A stretch of DNA of 61,625 nucleotides from Elainella saxicola E1 (lineage in GTDB: Bacteria > Cyanobacteriota > Cyanobacteriia > Elainellales > Elainellaceae). The notes beneath the pieces were generated by a model, which was given only the letters and a program-made list of their open reading frames with translations, searched no databases and was not told the origin of the DNA. Both the position numbers and the translations under genes were made by a program. Positions 37,333-45,133 of the stretch are shown here, piece after piece (the first letter of the stretch is position 1; every line of letters begins with the position of its first letter). The stretch is from NCBI GenBank assembly GCA_002796835.1, contig LUGL01000073.1:74103-135727 (forward strand), in the 5' to 3' direction.

Positions 37333-38256
37333 TCATAGAACGCTATATCGGGCATTCAAATCCAAGTATTGCGCTGGCACCCAACCACCCGACTCCAATT
37401 CAACCCAGCCATCTTTCTGCCGACCGGATAAAATTACCTGCGCTCCGTCTTGTATTGTTCCAATCACCTCATCGTTCACGTTTGGACGGGAATAAATTTT
37501 GATAAATGGATCGTTACTTCTGACGATCGCTTCTCGCTGATTAGTATTAGCAACGTCAGGGTTATCCCGTCCTGCTCCTCGTTTGTTGAGCCAGAATAGC
37601 AACAGAGGCATGCCAATCAAAGGCAGCAATAACCACCATAAACTTGGGGTGGAATAGGTTGCGCTCGGATTCGGTGAGTCAGATGCGGTATTGGTGACAA
37701 AGGCCGATGAGGGATCTAATGAGGGATCCAATGAAGGCAGGATTGTTGCGGGATTAGGTAAAGCCTGAATAACTGGATTGGGGGCAGGAGGCGCAGGAGG
37801 GGCAGGAGGCGCAGGAGGCGCAGGATTGGGTTCAGTTTGCGCTGCTGGCTCCGGTGTGGTCGATGCGGGACTGGGTTCCGGCTGAGTTTTGAAATTCGAG
37901 GTTACCTGTGTAAATAGGTTCGAGACTGTCTGTATAACTGGATTCGAGGATGCCTGAGCTGCTTGATCAGCACTCGTTGTCACGCCCCCTGCTGTCGTAT
38001 ATCCGCAGGTTAATTTATAAGGCTCACCAGCCCGATCGAGGCTTAGAACCACCGTGGCTTCCTCCGCTGTACCTTTTGGCTCAACAGAGACCACTTTTGT
38101 CAATGCAAATCCCTTAGACGCTGCCAAATTAACACAAGCATCTTGAGCTGCTTTTGCAAAATCTGGAGCGAGCGTTTGAGCAAAAGCAGAAGGAGCAAAA
38201 GCCAACACAAGCCCCAGGGCAACCAAGGAAGGATCCACTGTAGGTTTCGTATTCAT
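37333..38256 (-). CDS. Exported protein with Pro/Ala linker, membrane helix and SH3b domain
   Basis: This 307-aa protein has a signal peptide (LVALGLVLAFAPSAFAQ), a short conserved globular part (VNLAASKGFALTKVVSVEPK, VVLSLDRAGEPYKLTCGYTT), a low-complexity linker rich in P, A and T with repeated APPAPP, a transmembrane helix (SLWWLLLPLIGMPLLLFWLN) and a C-terminal bacterial SH3 domain (IKIYSRPNVNDEVIGTIQDG, then GGWVPAQYLD). The SH3b part would lie inside the cell if the first helix is cleaved and the second stays; the topology is open. It may bind cell-wall or peptide ligands. Function unknown. Confidence 0.75.
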   Translation of the reverse strand: MNTKPTVDPSLVALGLVLAFAPSAFAQTLAPDFAKAAQDACVNLAASKGFALTKVVSVEPKGTAEEATVVLSLDRAGEPYKLTCGYTTAGGVTTSADQAAQASSNPVIQTVSNLFTQVTSNFKTQPEPSPASTTPEPAAQTEPNPAPPAPPAPPAPPAPNPVIQALPNPATILPSLDPSLDPSSAFVTNTASDSPNPSATYSTPSLWWLLLPLIGMPLLLFWLNKRGAGRDNPDVANTNQREAIVRSNDPFIKIYSRPNVNDEVIGTIQDGAQVILSGRQKDGWVELESGGWVPAQYLDLNARYSVL

Positions 38257-38802
38257 GTTTCGGAAGTCTCCCCTTACATGTTTTTTAATTTTCTGAATAT
38301 TCGATCAAAATTCCTGGCGACGATTTTCTAGCGCTTAATGACGATTTTTCGCCATTTTAGATCACTAACCAGACAAATCATACCGCCATTCGTTGATTTA
38401 GAGATTCAGCCAGTAATTGATTCAATCGGCTATAATTTGCTTGAAGCAATGGTAAAAGGCAAGCTGCCAGCCAAGAAACAGCAGCAAACCTGCATAGCAA
38501 AAGGCTCTCGGTTTAGGAAGTAAGGCATCCTAACAGCTTCTAAATTTTTTTCAAGTTTTGTATCACCTGGTTCAGCCCAACGGTTGGGAGTAAGCCGATC
38601 GCAATCGCTCATGCAAAGCTTGCAAATTTTACACCAGGGGATTGATTTTCAGCCCAGCGACAGGTTCAAGAACCTTCTTGGCATCTTGTATGATCTGACC
38701 AAGTGACAAGCGTTTAATATCACAACCTAAAGAGTGGCTCTGTACTCGTCGGTCAGCAGCAGCCTTCTCGAATCAGAACCTCGGGGACGCAAGGAGATTA
38801 AA
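38257..38802. other. Divergent intergenic region, no gene recognised
   Basis: About 540 AT-rich bases between the SH3b gene (minus strand) and the hydroxylase gene (plus strand). Short frames (for example at 38338-38523) have no ribosome-binding site and unusual composition. I see no convincing repeat, RNA or promoter, though both flanking promoters must lie here. Confidence 0.45.
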
Positions 38803-39579
38803 TTGATCCACCACTCATTTGGGTTTTATGGCATTGCTTTTTTTGGCATTATCCTGTTGCGATATTTTTTGGTGGCAGGCGGAACCTACTTAATTTTTTA
38901 TTCGCCATTTAGCCAATCCTTTGTCGGTCACGATCTTCCATATCAGCCTCCCACATGGCGATCGATCCAGCAAGACATTCAGCTCTCAGTGCTTTCTGCA
39001 GGCGTCTTTGCCCTGGCATCGGCCATGGTTTTGTCAGGATACAGTTTTGGGATGACCCAGTTATATAGTTATTCTCAACAGTATGGATTCTGGTATCTGG
39101 GAATCAGTTACATCATTGTCCTGCTTCTGCAAGATACCTATTTTTATTTTACCCATCGCTTATTTCATCACCCGTCCCTGTTTCGATGGCTGCATCAAGG
39201 ACATCACCAATCGCGCTATCCGACGCCCTGGACTTCGTTTGCCTTTGATCCATTAGAAGCAGTGGTGCAATCTCTTTTCCTTGTGGGAATTGTGTTCGTG
39301 ATGCCGCTGCATTTCATTACGCTGATTGCGGTATTGACGACTATGACGATCTGGGCTGTGGTGAATCATTTGGGGATCGATCGATTACCCACTTCCTTTC
39401 CCCATCATTGGCTAGGACGGTGGTTTATTGGTCCGGCACACCATTCCATTCACCATCTCAAATACAGAGTGCATTACGGCTTGTATTTTACTTTCTGGGA
39501 CAGGCTGCTCGGTACGCAGGACCCGAATTATCAGAAGAAGCTGAATGAGCACCTGATTGATGAAGGTAATCCGGGTTGA
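38803..39579 (+). CDS. Sterol desaturase/fatty acid hydroxylase superfamily protein
   Basis: This 258-aa membrane protein has the eight-histidine di-iron signature: HRLFHH, HQGHHQS, a further histidine in NHLGIDR and HHSIHH, with FDPLEA between. It should introduce oxygen or a double bond into a lipid. Four to five helices surround the motifs. I take TTG at 38803 as start, since AAGGAG lies 6 bases upstream; a longer frame from GTG at 38734 would add 23 residues (ALYSSVSSS) with no ribosome site. In cyanobacteria such proteins act on carotenoids, fatty acids or sterol-like lipids; the substrate is not evident. Confidence 0.82.
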   Translation: MIHHSFGFYGIAFFGIILLRYFLVAGGTYLIFYSPFSQSFVGHDLPYQPPTWRSIQQDIQLSVLSAGVFALASAMVLSGYSFGMTQLYSYSQQYGFWYLGISYIIVLLLQDTYFYFTHRLFHHPSLFRWLHQGHHQSRYPTPWTSFAFDPLEAVVQSLFLVGIVFVMPLHFITLIAVLTTMTIWAVVNHLGIDRLPTSFPHHWLGRWFIGPAHHSIHHLKYRVHYGLYFTFWDRLLGTQDPNYQKKLNEHLIDEGNPG

Positions 39580-39727
39580 ACTAATGATAGGAATAGATTG
39601 AATTCACGATCGAAATCAGTACATCAATCATTTTTTCGTTTAAGTACGAGAAAATCCTTTGTAATGTAGATAACTCCTGAATTGGATTCGTGGTTCAGAA
39701 AAACATAGATTGCTGACTTAAGCATTT

Positions 39728-40090
39728 CTATGATTGAGAAACTCCCAATGGATTAGCAGATGCTTCAGGTTTCAGTGCTTCAGGTAGCGTTGCTCCACGT
39801 AAATGGGTTCGAGTTAAATTGGCATCCTGCAAATTAGTAGCAGTCAAGTTAGCACTTGTTAGATTCGCCTGAGTAAAATTAGTTCCGATCAGATTTGCCC
39901 CAACCAAAATGGCTCCTGTCAGATTTGCTTGAGTAAAATTGGTTCGCGTGAGATTCGCCTTTGTCAGATTTGCCCCACTGAGGTTGATTTCACTCAAGTT
40001 CATATTTCTGAGATTGGCTGCTATCAAATTCAGGTTTCTGAAGTCTCTTTGTCCTGCTGCATACCGGCTCAAAAGTTCCTTTGTGTTCAT
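39728..40090 (-). CDS. Pentapeptide repeat protein, 120 aa
   Basis: This protein begins MNTKELLSRYAAGQRDF, a motif common before cyanobacterial pentapeptide repeats, and then has about 14 repeats of A(N/D)LxX type (LSGANLTKANLTRTNFTQAN). It should form a right-handed quadrilateral beta-helix about three to four turns long. Function is unknown; some pentapeptide proteins mimic DNA or modulate protein complexes. A longer frame to 40123 is less likely. It shares its N-terminal motif with the longer protein at 54951-55496. Confidence 0.88.
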   Translation of the reverse strand: MNTKELLSRYAAGQRDFRNLNLIAANLRNMNLSEINLSGANLTKANLTRTNFTQANLTGAILVGANLIGTNFTQANLTSANLTATNLQDANLTRTHLRGATLPEALKPEASANPLGVSQS

Positions 40091-40256
40091 AGCGTTAAGT
40101 CGAGTGAAAGAATAATTTGACAAAATAATCTGTCTTTAGAGTGACGTAATAGTTGATGAAAGTGAAAATGTTGCAGGAAAAACTAAGTAGCGCTCAAACA
40201 GCATTTTGATCATCTATTCACCAAGTTGTACGTTCGGCTCTCAAACCTGTCAACAA

Positions 40257-40445
40257 TCAATAACGGAGCTTCCGCTTTCGCTGTTTGTGTTTGGCAATCT
40301 CTTTCCGTTTCCGTTTTTCGATCGGAGTTTCAAAATGACGATGTTTTCTCATGTCTGGGAAAATTCCTGCCTTAGAAACCTGACGTTTGAATCGACGCAA
40401 TGCTGACTCAATTCCTTCGTTTTCGCCAGGAACAATTTGGGTCAT
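40257..40445 (-). CDS. rpsU: 30S ribosomal protein S21
   Basis: This 62-aa basic protein has the S21 signature: [20 protein letters not shown], then a very basic lysine/arginine tail [18 protein letters not shown]21 binds the small ribosomal subunit near the anti-Shine-Dalgarno region. In cyanobacteria rpsU often follows a cold-induced RNA-binding protein gene, as it does here. Spacing to that gene (40573-40875) is about 130 bp on the same strand, so they may be co-transcribed. A good AAGGAG lies upstream of its ATG. Confidence 0.96.
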   Translation of the reverse strand: MTQIVPGENEGIESALRRFKRQVSKAGIFPDMRKHRHFETPIEKRKRKEIAKHKQRKRKLRY

Positions 40446-40572
40446 TTAATCTCCTTATAAATTGACTCATCGAGGTGAGACGAGATAGGAAAATTGAGAG
40501 GCAAACCTTCGTTTGCCCCAGTGCTCTCCCGGCATCCCTCAAAGCTTAAGAATATCTTTCAATTCTTAAAAC

Positions 40573-40875
40573 TTAATAGCGGCGCGAAGACCCACCTCGA
40601 TTGCCCCAACTTCCGCCAGAAGAACCTCTCTCTTCACGAGGTTTGGCCTTATTCACTTTGAGGTCACGACCCATCCACTCTGCCCCATCCAGTGCTTCGA
40701 TTGCTGCAGCTTCTTCTGCATCTGTTTCCATTTCAACAAAAGCAAATCCACGCAGTCGGCCTGTTTCTCGATCGGTTGGCATTTGAACTTGCTTAACCGT
40801 TCCATACTCTGCAAAAACCTGAGTCAAGCCATCCTGGGTTACTTGATAGGATAGATTGCCGACATAAATTGACAT
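40573..40875 (-). CDS. rbp: RRM-type RNA-binding protein (cold-inducible Rbp family)
   Basis: This 100-aa protein has a single RNA-recognition motif with RNP2 (IYVGNL) and RNP1 (RGFAFVEM), followed by a glycine/serine/arginine tail (GSSGGSWGNRGGSSRRY). Cyanobacterial Rbp proteins of this type are cold-induced RNA chaperones or stabilisers. The gene lies upstream of rpsU, the order known from many cyanobacteria. Its leader, in the 340 bases upstream (40876-41212), is long, as is common for cold-regulated rbp genes, but I see no specific structure in it. Confidence 0.95.
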   Translation of the reverse strand: MSIYVGNLSYQVTQDGLTQVFAEYGTVKQVQMPTDRETGRLRGFAFVEMETDAEEAAAIEALDGAEWMGRDLKVNKAKPREERGSSGGSWGNRGGSSRRY

Positions 40876-41212
40876 AAAGATTCTCCCGAATCAATAGGTT
40901 ATAGAGATTTAGATTCGGAGAAACGCTATGAAAGACGAATTATACAACCGAAAATAAGCCTTACTAAGACAGTAACACAGGACTACCAAAGCGGCATGAG
41001 TTGAATCAACTTCCCTACAAATCGGGTTTCTACCACAGGTTTTACAAGCCCGATAAATTGACTATATAATCTGTCGAGAATATCCACTCATGACTTAATA
41101 ATATCTCAGCCAAAAGTCTGCCTTGCAAATCAGACCCTGCATCCATTGGGCAAGATAACTGCTGCTGAGGAGATGTTGCGATCGAACCATCAGGTTCTCT
41201 TAACTCAAGCTG
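40876..41212 (-). promoter_or_regulatory. Probable long leader/promoter region of rbp
   Basis: The 337 bases upstream of the RRM gene hold no ORF. Cyanobacterial rbp genes are known for long, cold-responsive leaders, so a promoter and leader are expected here. I could not pick out a definite -10/-35 pair or conserved stem. Confidence 0.35.
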
Positions 41213-41449
41213 CTATGCAGAAATGTTTTTCCCTTCAGCTTCAACACGCAGACTGCCGATGTAAACATATCCATCATATCCATCAACACTGTTGAGATAT
41301 CGGAATAACTGTGCTGAGCCGTTTTTATCTCCTTCCTTGACTTTATGGTCGTCAAACTCCAGAATCCTATATTTCAGACCCTCGACTTCTAAATAGTAAG
41401 TATTCTTATTGCTGTGAAGGGTTCCATTTTGTCTCTCTAAACTCTGCAT
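41213..41449 (-). CDS. Hypothetical small protein, 78 aa
   Basis: This 78-residue protein reads MQSLERQNGTLHSNKNTYYL, then LEVEGLKYRILEFDDHKV and YDGYVYIGSLRVEAEGKNIS. It is rich in charged and aromatic residues, with an alternating strand pattern that suggests a small beta domain. There is no signal peptide. It has a strong AAGGAG ribosome site 4 bases before ATG, which supports that it is a true gene. I do not recognise the family. Confidence 0.7.
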   Translation of the reverse strand: MQSLERQNGTLHSNKNTYYLEVEGLKYRILEFDDHKVKEGDKNGSAQLFRYLNSVDGYDGYVYIGSLRVEAEGKNISA

Positions 41450-42036
41450 ATTACTCCTTGATAAATCAGGACTGGACTTGGCCTTTCGTGGGTTAGAAAC
41501 AGGATTTGCTTACTATCTCAACTATCCAAGTAGAGCGATCGAATAACATCAGCCTAAATCAATGCTTTTGTCAAAACAAAATAAATGGCTGTTGACTAGC
41601 TAAGCATATCTGAAAACTGAATGAATCGAAATAAGTTGAATATTAGCTGAAATGCAGAAGGCACGATATTAAATCCTTCTTCTCGAATTGACCGATCGAT
41701 CTCCAAGGTTTTGGTCTAACCAATCTCATTTTGAGACAAGCCGAATATTTCGAGATAGTTAACTGGTTAACTATTAACTGTAAAACTAAATACAAATTGC
41801 TATTTGCTTAACCTTTATGATTCGCCTAAGTTCACTTTCACCCTTGCCCCAAATCGTTATTGAGGATTCGCGACTAGCTTCAGTTAGGAGTTGAATTGGT
41901 TCGTGGGATCGAAAAATCGTCCCAAGCTTGATTGTGATTGTGATTGTGAAAATTGATTACCTGCCTTAAAGATGCATTAATTTTGCATCGATTGTGCGTT
42001 GTGAACTTTCCGAACATATACTCGGTGGAAAAGTTG
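41450..42036. promoter_or_regulatory. Gap with perfect 20-bp palindrome ATAGTTAAC-TG-GTTAACTAT
   Basis: Within this 590-base gap, 41755-41774 is a perfect inverted repeat with 9-bp arms around TG. A second small palindrome (TCTCATTTTGAGA) lies at about 41734. They are about 270 bases upstream of the DUF3318 gene and 310 bases upstream, on the other strand, of the 78-aa gene. The palindrome is the size expected for a homodimeric regulator. The gap otherwise shows nothing I recognise. Confidence 0.45.
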
Positions 42037-42732
42037 ATGACTCAATCTGTTTTTGCTGCCGTTGAAAACCATGAAATTCAACGGTTGAAATCCTTAATTC
42101 CTGTAGACCTTCAATCTAAGATTGTGGTTGCCCGTTCCAATCGAACAAGGCCAGCCTTAATTACAAGTGAGAAACTAGGCAACCAACAATTTGCGATCGC
42201 GATCGATTTTATTCAATGGGAGCAGTTTTCTCCTCAGCAACGGGATTTACTGTTCTGGCATGAAGTCGCTCGCATTCAAAATCGGGCAATTCCTTCCTTT
42301 CCTTGGGAATTGGCTGTTCTCACTGCTGCCCTGGGTCTAGCGCTGATGGAGGTTACTACCCAAAATTTGTTATTGCTGTCGGTTACTCTGGTTGTGGCTG
42401 GATTGTCAGGCAATCAGCTTTACCAACGTAATCGAGGTGAACATGCTCTGAGAGAAGCAACTGCTGCCGATCAGAGTGCGATCGCTTTTGCCTTGCAATT
42501 TGGCTACTCCTGGTCTGAGGCGACTGCAAGTCTACGCAGCGCTATCCAGCAGTTAGGTAGACAGGCAACACGCAGGATACTCAAGAATAGATATAAGGTG
42601 CGGCTTCAGGTGTTAGAAATTCTTGTCGCCAATCAACCCTCTACCTTGAGAATCTCATCTATAAATATTGAAGAGCACTCTGGGCAAAAGCCACTCTGCA
42701 AACCTGAATCGATCGGCTACTTACAATTCTAA
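42037..42732 (+). CDS. DUF3318-family protein
   Basis: This 231-aa protein has the DUF3318 pattern: MTQSVFAAVENHEIQRLKSL, PVDLQSKIVVARSN, FSPQQRDLLFWHEVARIQN, then two closely spaced hydrophobic segments (WELAVLTAALGLALMEVTTQ and NLLLLSVTLVVAGLSG) and an alanine-rich helix (LREATAADQSAIAFALQFGY). The family is widespread in cyanobacteria, with the FWHEVARIQ segment its best-conserved part. Function unknown. The start is ATG at 42037; the longer frame from 41953 has no ribosome site. Confidence 0.82.
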   Translation: MTQSVFAAVENHEIQRLKSLIPVDLQSKIVVARSNRTRPALITSEKLGNQQFAIAIDFIQWEQFSPQQRDLLFWHEVARIQNRAIPSFPWELAVLTAALGLALMEVTTQNLLLLSVTLVVAGLSGNQLYQRNRGEHALREATAADQSAIAFALQFGYSWSEATASLRSAIQQLGRQATRRILKNRYKVRLQVLEILVANQPSTLRISSINIEEHSGQKPLCKPESIGYLQF

Positions 42733-42800
42733 AATTTTTTCCAGTCCAATCAAGCAAATAAATTCTGCTAAAGCACAGGCATTAGATAAAGTCCATTTCT

Positions 42801-42828
42801 TGTGGAGCAGGCATTTTGCCTGTCCCGC
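42801..42828. repeat. Dispersed GGAGCAGGCATTTTGCCTG palindrome
   Basis: TGTGGAGCAGGCATTTTGCC followed by TGTCCCGC contains the palindrome CAGGCATTTTGCCTG (42808-42822). From memory, this type of sequence (GGAGCAGGCnnnTTGCCTGC) recurs between genes in several filamentous cyanobacteria. It is a probable mobile or structural element rather than a gene-specific signal. Confidence 0.55.
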
Positions 42829-42903
42829 TGGGTGAGGGAACCTATGCCACAATTGATTTGATTCATCATCCTGGCAGCTAATTTATGACATTCACTTGAA
42901 ATG

Positions 42904-42949
42904 ACTGCATAATGGGTAAATCCGACGATTTATCCATTCATTCAGCAGT
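42904..42949 (+). promoter_or_regulatory. Stem-loop in leader of NCS1 permease gene
   Basis: AATGGGTAAATC (42911-42922) pairs with GATTTATCCATT (42927-42938) around a 4-nt loop (CGAC), one mismatch in 12. Outer arms ACTGC (42904-42908) and GCAGT (42945-42949) extend it across internal loops. It lies 154 bases before the permease start. It could be an RNA control element or an operator; there is no T-run for a terminator. Confidence 0.4.
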
Positions 42950-43102
42950 GTTAAATTCAGTAAATTTTAGGTTTGACTTCTGTTTTTTAACCGCTAAAGG
43001 ATTAATTCATTTTTTTATTCATTTTGTGTTGTCAGCTACTAAAAGAAACTTTAGAGTTTCCTTATTCTTAGATGCAATTAATCAGGTTTATTGAGGGGAA
43101 TA

Positions 43103-44755
43103 ATGGCCAGAGATGCAAATGCAACTGCCCGTCTTGAAAAATCCAAGCGGCATTACAATTCATGGGTCGTCAACGAAACGTTAGAGGACTATTCCTTACG
43201 GTATGCACCCCGATCGTTCCGCAAATGGTCTGAATTTACTGTTGCGAATGCTGCCTTAGGGGGTATCTCTTACCTCGCAGACTTCGCGATTGGTGGTTCG
43301 ATCGCCATCAGTTCAGGATTCACCAACTCATTCTGGGCGATTTTGATATCGGCCATCATCATTTTTGTGACTGGCGTGCCTATTTCTTACTACGCCGCTC
43401 GTTACAACATTGATATGGATTTGTTGACGCGAGGGGCAGGGTTTGGCTACATCGGTTCGACACTGACCTCGGTAATTTATGCGTCTTTCTGCTTCATTTT
43501 CTTTGCCCTGGAAGGGGCAATTATGGCTCAAGGGATTGAGCTTTATACAGGTTTACCGCTGGCCTGGGGCTATCTGCTCTGTACTGTTGCCATCTTTCCG
43601 CTGGTGGTGTTTGGCATGACCCTGTTGGCTCAGATGCAGGTGTGGACGCAGCCAATCTGGCTACTGGGAATGTTTGCGCCCTGGATTGCCGTACTGGTGA
43701 AGGATCCCACAGCCTGGACGACATGGACCAGCTTTGCGGGCAAATCGCCGAGCGGCAATGGATTCGATATTCTCTTATGCGCGGCAGGTGCAGGGGTTGC
43801 TTTATCGCTAATCGCCCAAATTGGCGAACAGGTAGACTATTTGCGATTCATGCCTGATCTAACCGAGCGCAACAAAGGTAAATGGTGGACGGCTGTATTA
43901 GCTGCAGGTCCAGGTTGGGTAATTTTAGGGGCATGGAAACAATGGGCCGGTGCATTTTTTACAGCGATTGCCGTTAAAGCCGGAGTCGATATTGCCAAGG
44001 CCAATGAGCCGATCCACATGTATATCGAAGGGTTCAAGGCAATTTTCTCGAATCCAGCCGTTTATATGGCGCTAGCCACCTTATTTATCATTCTGTCTCA
44101 GGTCAAAATTAACGTTACGAATGCTTATTCGGGCTCACTTTCCTGGTCGAACTTCTTTTCCCGATTAACGCACGCCCATCCGGGTCGAGTTGTCTGGTTG
44201 GTATTCCACCTGATCATTGCGTTGACTCTACAAGAACTGGGGGTGTTCAACGTGCTGCTTTGGGTTCTAGGTTTTTACTCTAATGTGGCGATCGCCTGGG
44301 TTGGAGCACTCGTGGCAGATTTGATCATTAACAAGCCTCTTGGGCTAAGTCCTTCTTACATTGAGTTTAAGCGGGCTCACCTATACAACTTCAATCCTGT
44401 TGGATTTGGTTCCATGATGATTGCATCGATTGTATCTGTGATTGCATTCTTCGGGTTAATGGGACCTGCAGCACAGGCCTTCTCCACCTTTATCGCGCTT
44501 GGCTTGGCATTTGTTCTCTCTCCGATTATTGCAGTTATTACCAAAGGCAAGTATTATATTGCCAGAGAAGATGTTCACTTTCGTGACAATCCCAGCGTTG
44601 CTGAACTGACTCAATGTTCAATTTGTGAGTATGAATATGAACGGGAAGATATGGCTTACTGCCCCGTCTATCAAGGTCCCATTTGCTCACTCTGCTGTAG
44701 TCTAGATGCCCAATGCCACGACGCTTGCAAAGCTGCACCAGGAGCATCTGCCTGA
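43103..44755 (+). CDS. NCS1-type permease with eight-cysteine C-terminal tail
   Basis: This 550-aa protein is a 12-helix nucleobase:cation symporter-1 (purine/cytosine permease-like) protein: TLEDYSLRYAPRSFRKW near the N-terminus, LLTRGAGFGYIGST, QVKINVTNAYSGSLSWSNFF and GLSPSYIEFKRAHLYNFNPV. NCS1 members carry nucleobases, hydantoins, allantoin and related compounds with Na+ or H+. After the last helix is a cytoplasmic tail with C505, C508, C520, C528, C531, C532, C538 and C542 (spacing C-x2-C-x11-C-x7-C-x2-CC-x5-C-x3-C), suited to bind zinc or an Fe-S cluster. The same tail occurs in the transporter-kinase at 48780-51605. ATG 43103 has GAGGGG upstream. It lies just before formamidase, so amide or related uptake is a reasonable guess. 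Confidence 0.85.
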   Translation: MARDANATARLEKSKRHYNSWVVNETLEDYSLRYAPRSFRKWSEFTVANAALGGISYLADFAIGGSIAISSGFTNSFWAILISAIIIFVTGVPISYYAARYNIDMDLLTRGAGFGYIGSTLTSVIYASFCFIFFALEGAIMAQGIELYTGLPLAWGYLLCTVAIFPLVVFGMTLLAQMQVWTQPIWLLGMFAPWIAVLVKDPTAWTTWTSFAGKSPSGNGFDILLCAAGAGVALSLIAQIGEQVDYLRFMPDLTERNKGKWWTAVLAAGPGWVILGAWKQWAGAFFTAIAVKAGVDIAKANEPIHMYIEGFKAIFSNPAVYMALATLFIILSQVKINVTNAYSGSLSWSNFFSRLTHAHPGRVVWLVFHLIIALTLQELGVFNVLLWVLGFYSNVAIAWVGALVADLIINKPLGLSPSYIEFKRAHLYNFNPVGFGSMMIASIVSVIAFFGLMGPAAQAFSTFIALGLAFVLSPIIAVITKGKYYIAREDVHFRDNPSVAELTQCSICEYEYEREDMAYCPVYQGPICSLCCSLDAQCHDACKAAPGASA

Positions 44756-44796
44756 GCCGTTGACCTATCTCTGACACCGATAGATTTGAATCATTC

Positions 44797-44821
44797 ACCT
44801 GACAATGAATTCGACTGTCAG
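44797..44821. promoter_or_regulatory. ACCTGACAA / CTGTCAG inverted repeat (candidate operator)
   Basis: CTGACA (44799-44804) and TGTCAG (44816-44821) form an inverted repeat with an 11-base spacer 44 bases after the NCS1 stop. ACCTGACAA occurs here and again at 47494-47502 with its inverse TTGTCAGGT at 47459-47467. A MarR-type output domain is encoded nearby and could bind such a palindrome. This is inference from recurrence alone. Confidence 0.35.
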
Positions 44822-45005
44822 ATCTGATCAACCGATTCTTTTATCGATCGATCTCCATCCAATTCGCTTGCATGGCCTGAGTAAAGTTACCGCAATTCTC
44901 CACCTGGGAGTGCGGCAGCCCCTGCCCCTGCCAGAGTTGCAATCTATCTTTCGAATTTGATGGAGTCATCCCTTGCTCAGACGGTTCTTGAGCCTAATTC
45001 GATAT

Positions 45006-45091
45006 GTTGGTGTATGAAGGCAGGCTGACAGTTAAACGCGGATTGGTTGAACGCTGATTGATGGAGCGCTAGGCCCATACACCAACTTTTT
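45006..45091 (+). promoter_or_regulatory. Attenuator-like leader structure before formamidase
   Basis: Perfect 11-bp arms GTTGGTGTATG (45006-45016) and CATACACCAAC (45076-45086) enclose a 59-nt region with smaller stems (AGCGCT; GAACGC with GCGCT-like parts), and TTTTT follows directly (45087-45091). It lies 43 bases before the fmdA start. Stem followed by T-run is terminator-like, so the element could be a transcription attenuator or an undescribed riboswitch for the amide operon; an ordinary terminator of the NCS1 transcript is the simpler alternative. Confidence 0.45.
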
Positions 45092-45133
45092 CATTTTCAT
45101 CCTCAAGTTTGTTGTTTGCCTGAGAGGACAATT

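Noticed and set aside
38338-38523. 61-codon ORF in the SH3b-hydroxylase gap
   Set aside because: No ribosome-binding site and no recognisable feature.
44756-45133. Guanidine (ykkC-type) riboswitch before fmdA
   Set aside because: The conserved ACG-containing loop elements of that class were not found; only a generic stem with T-run is visible.
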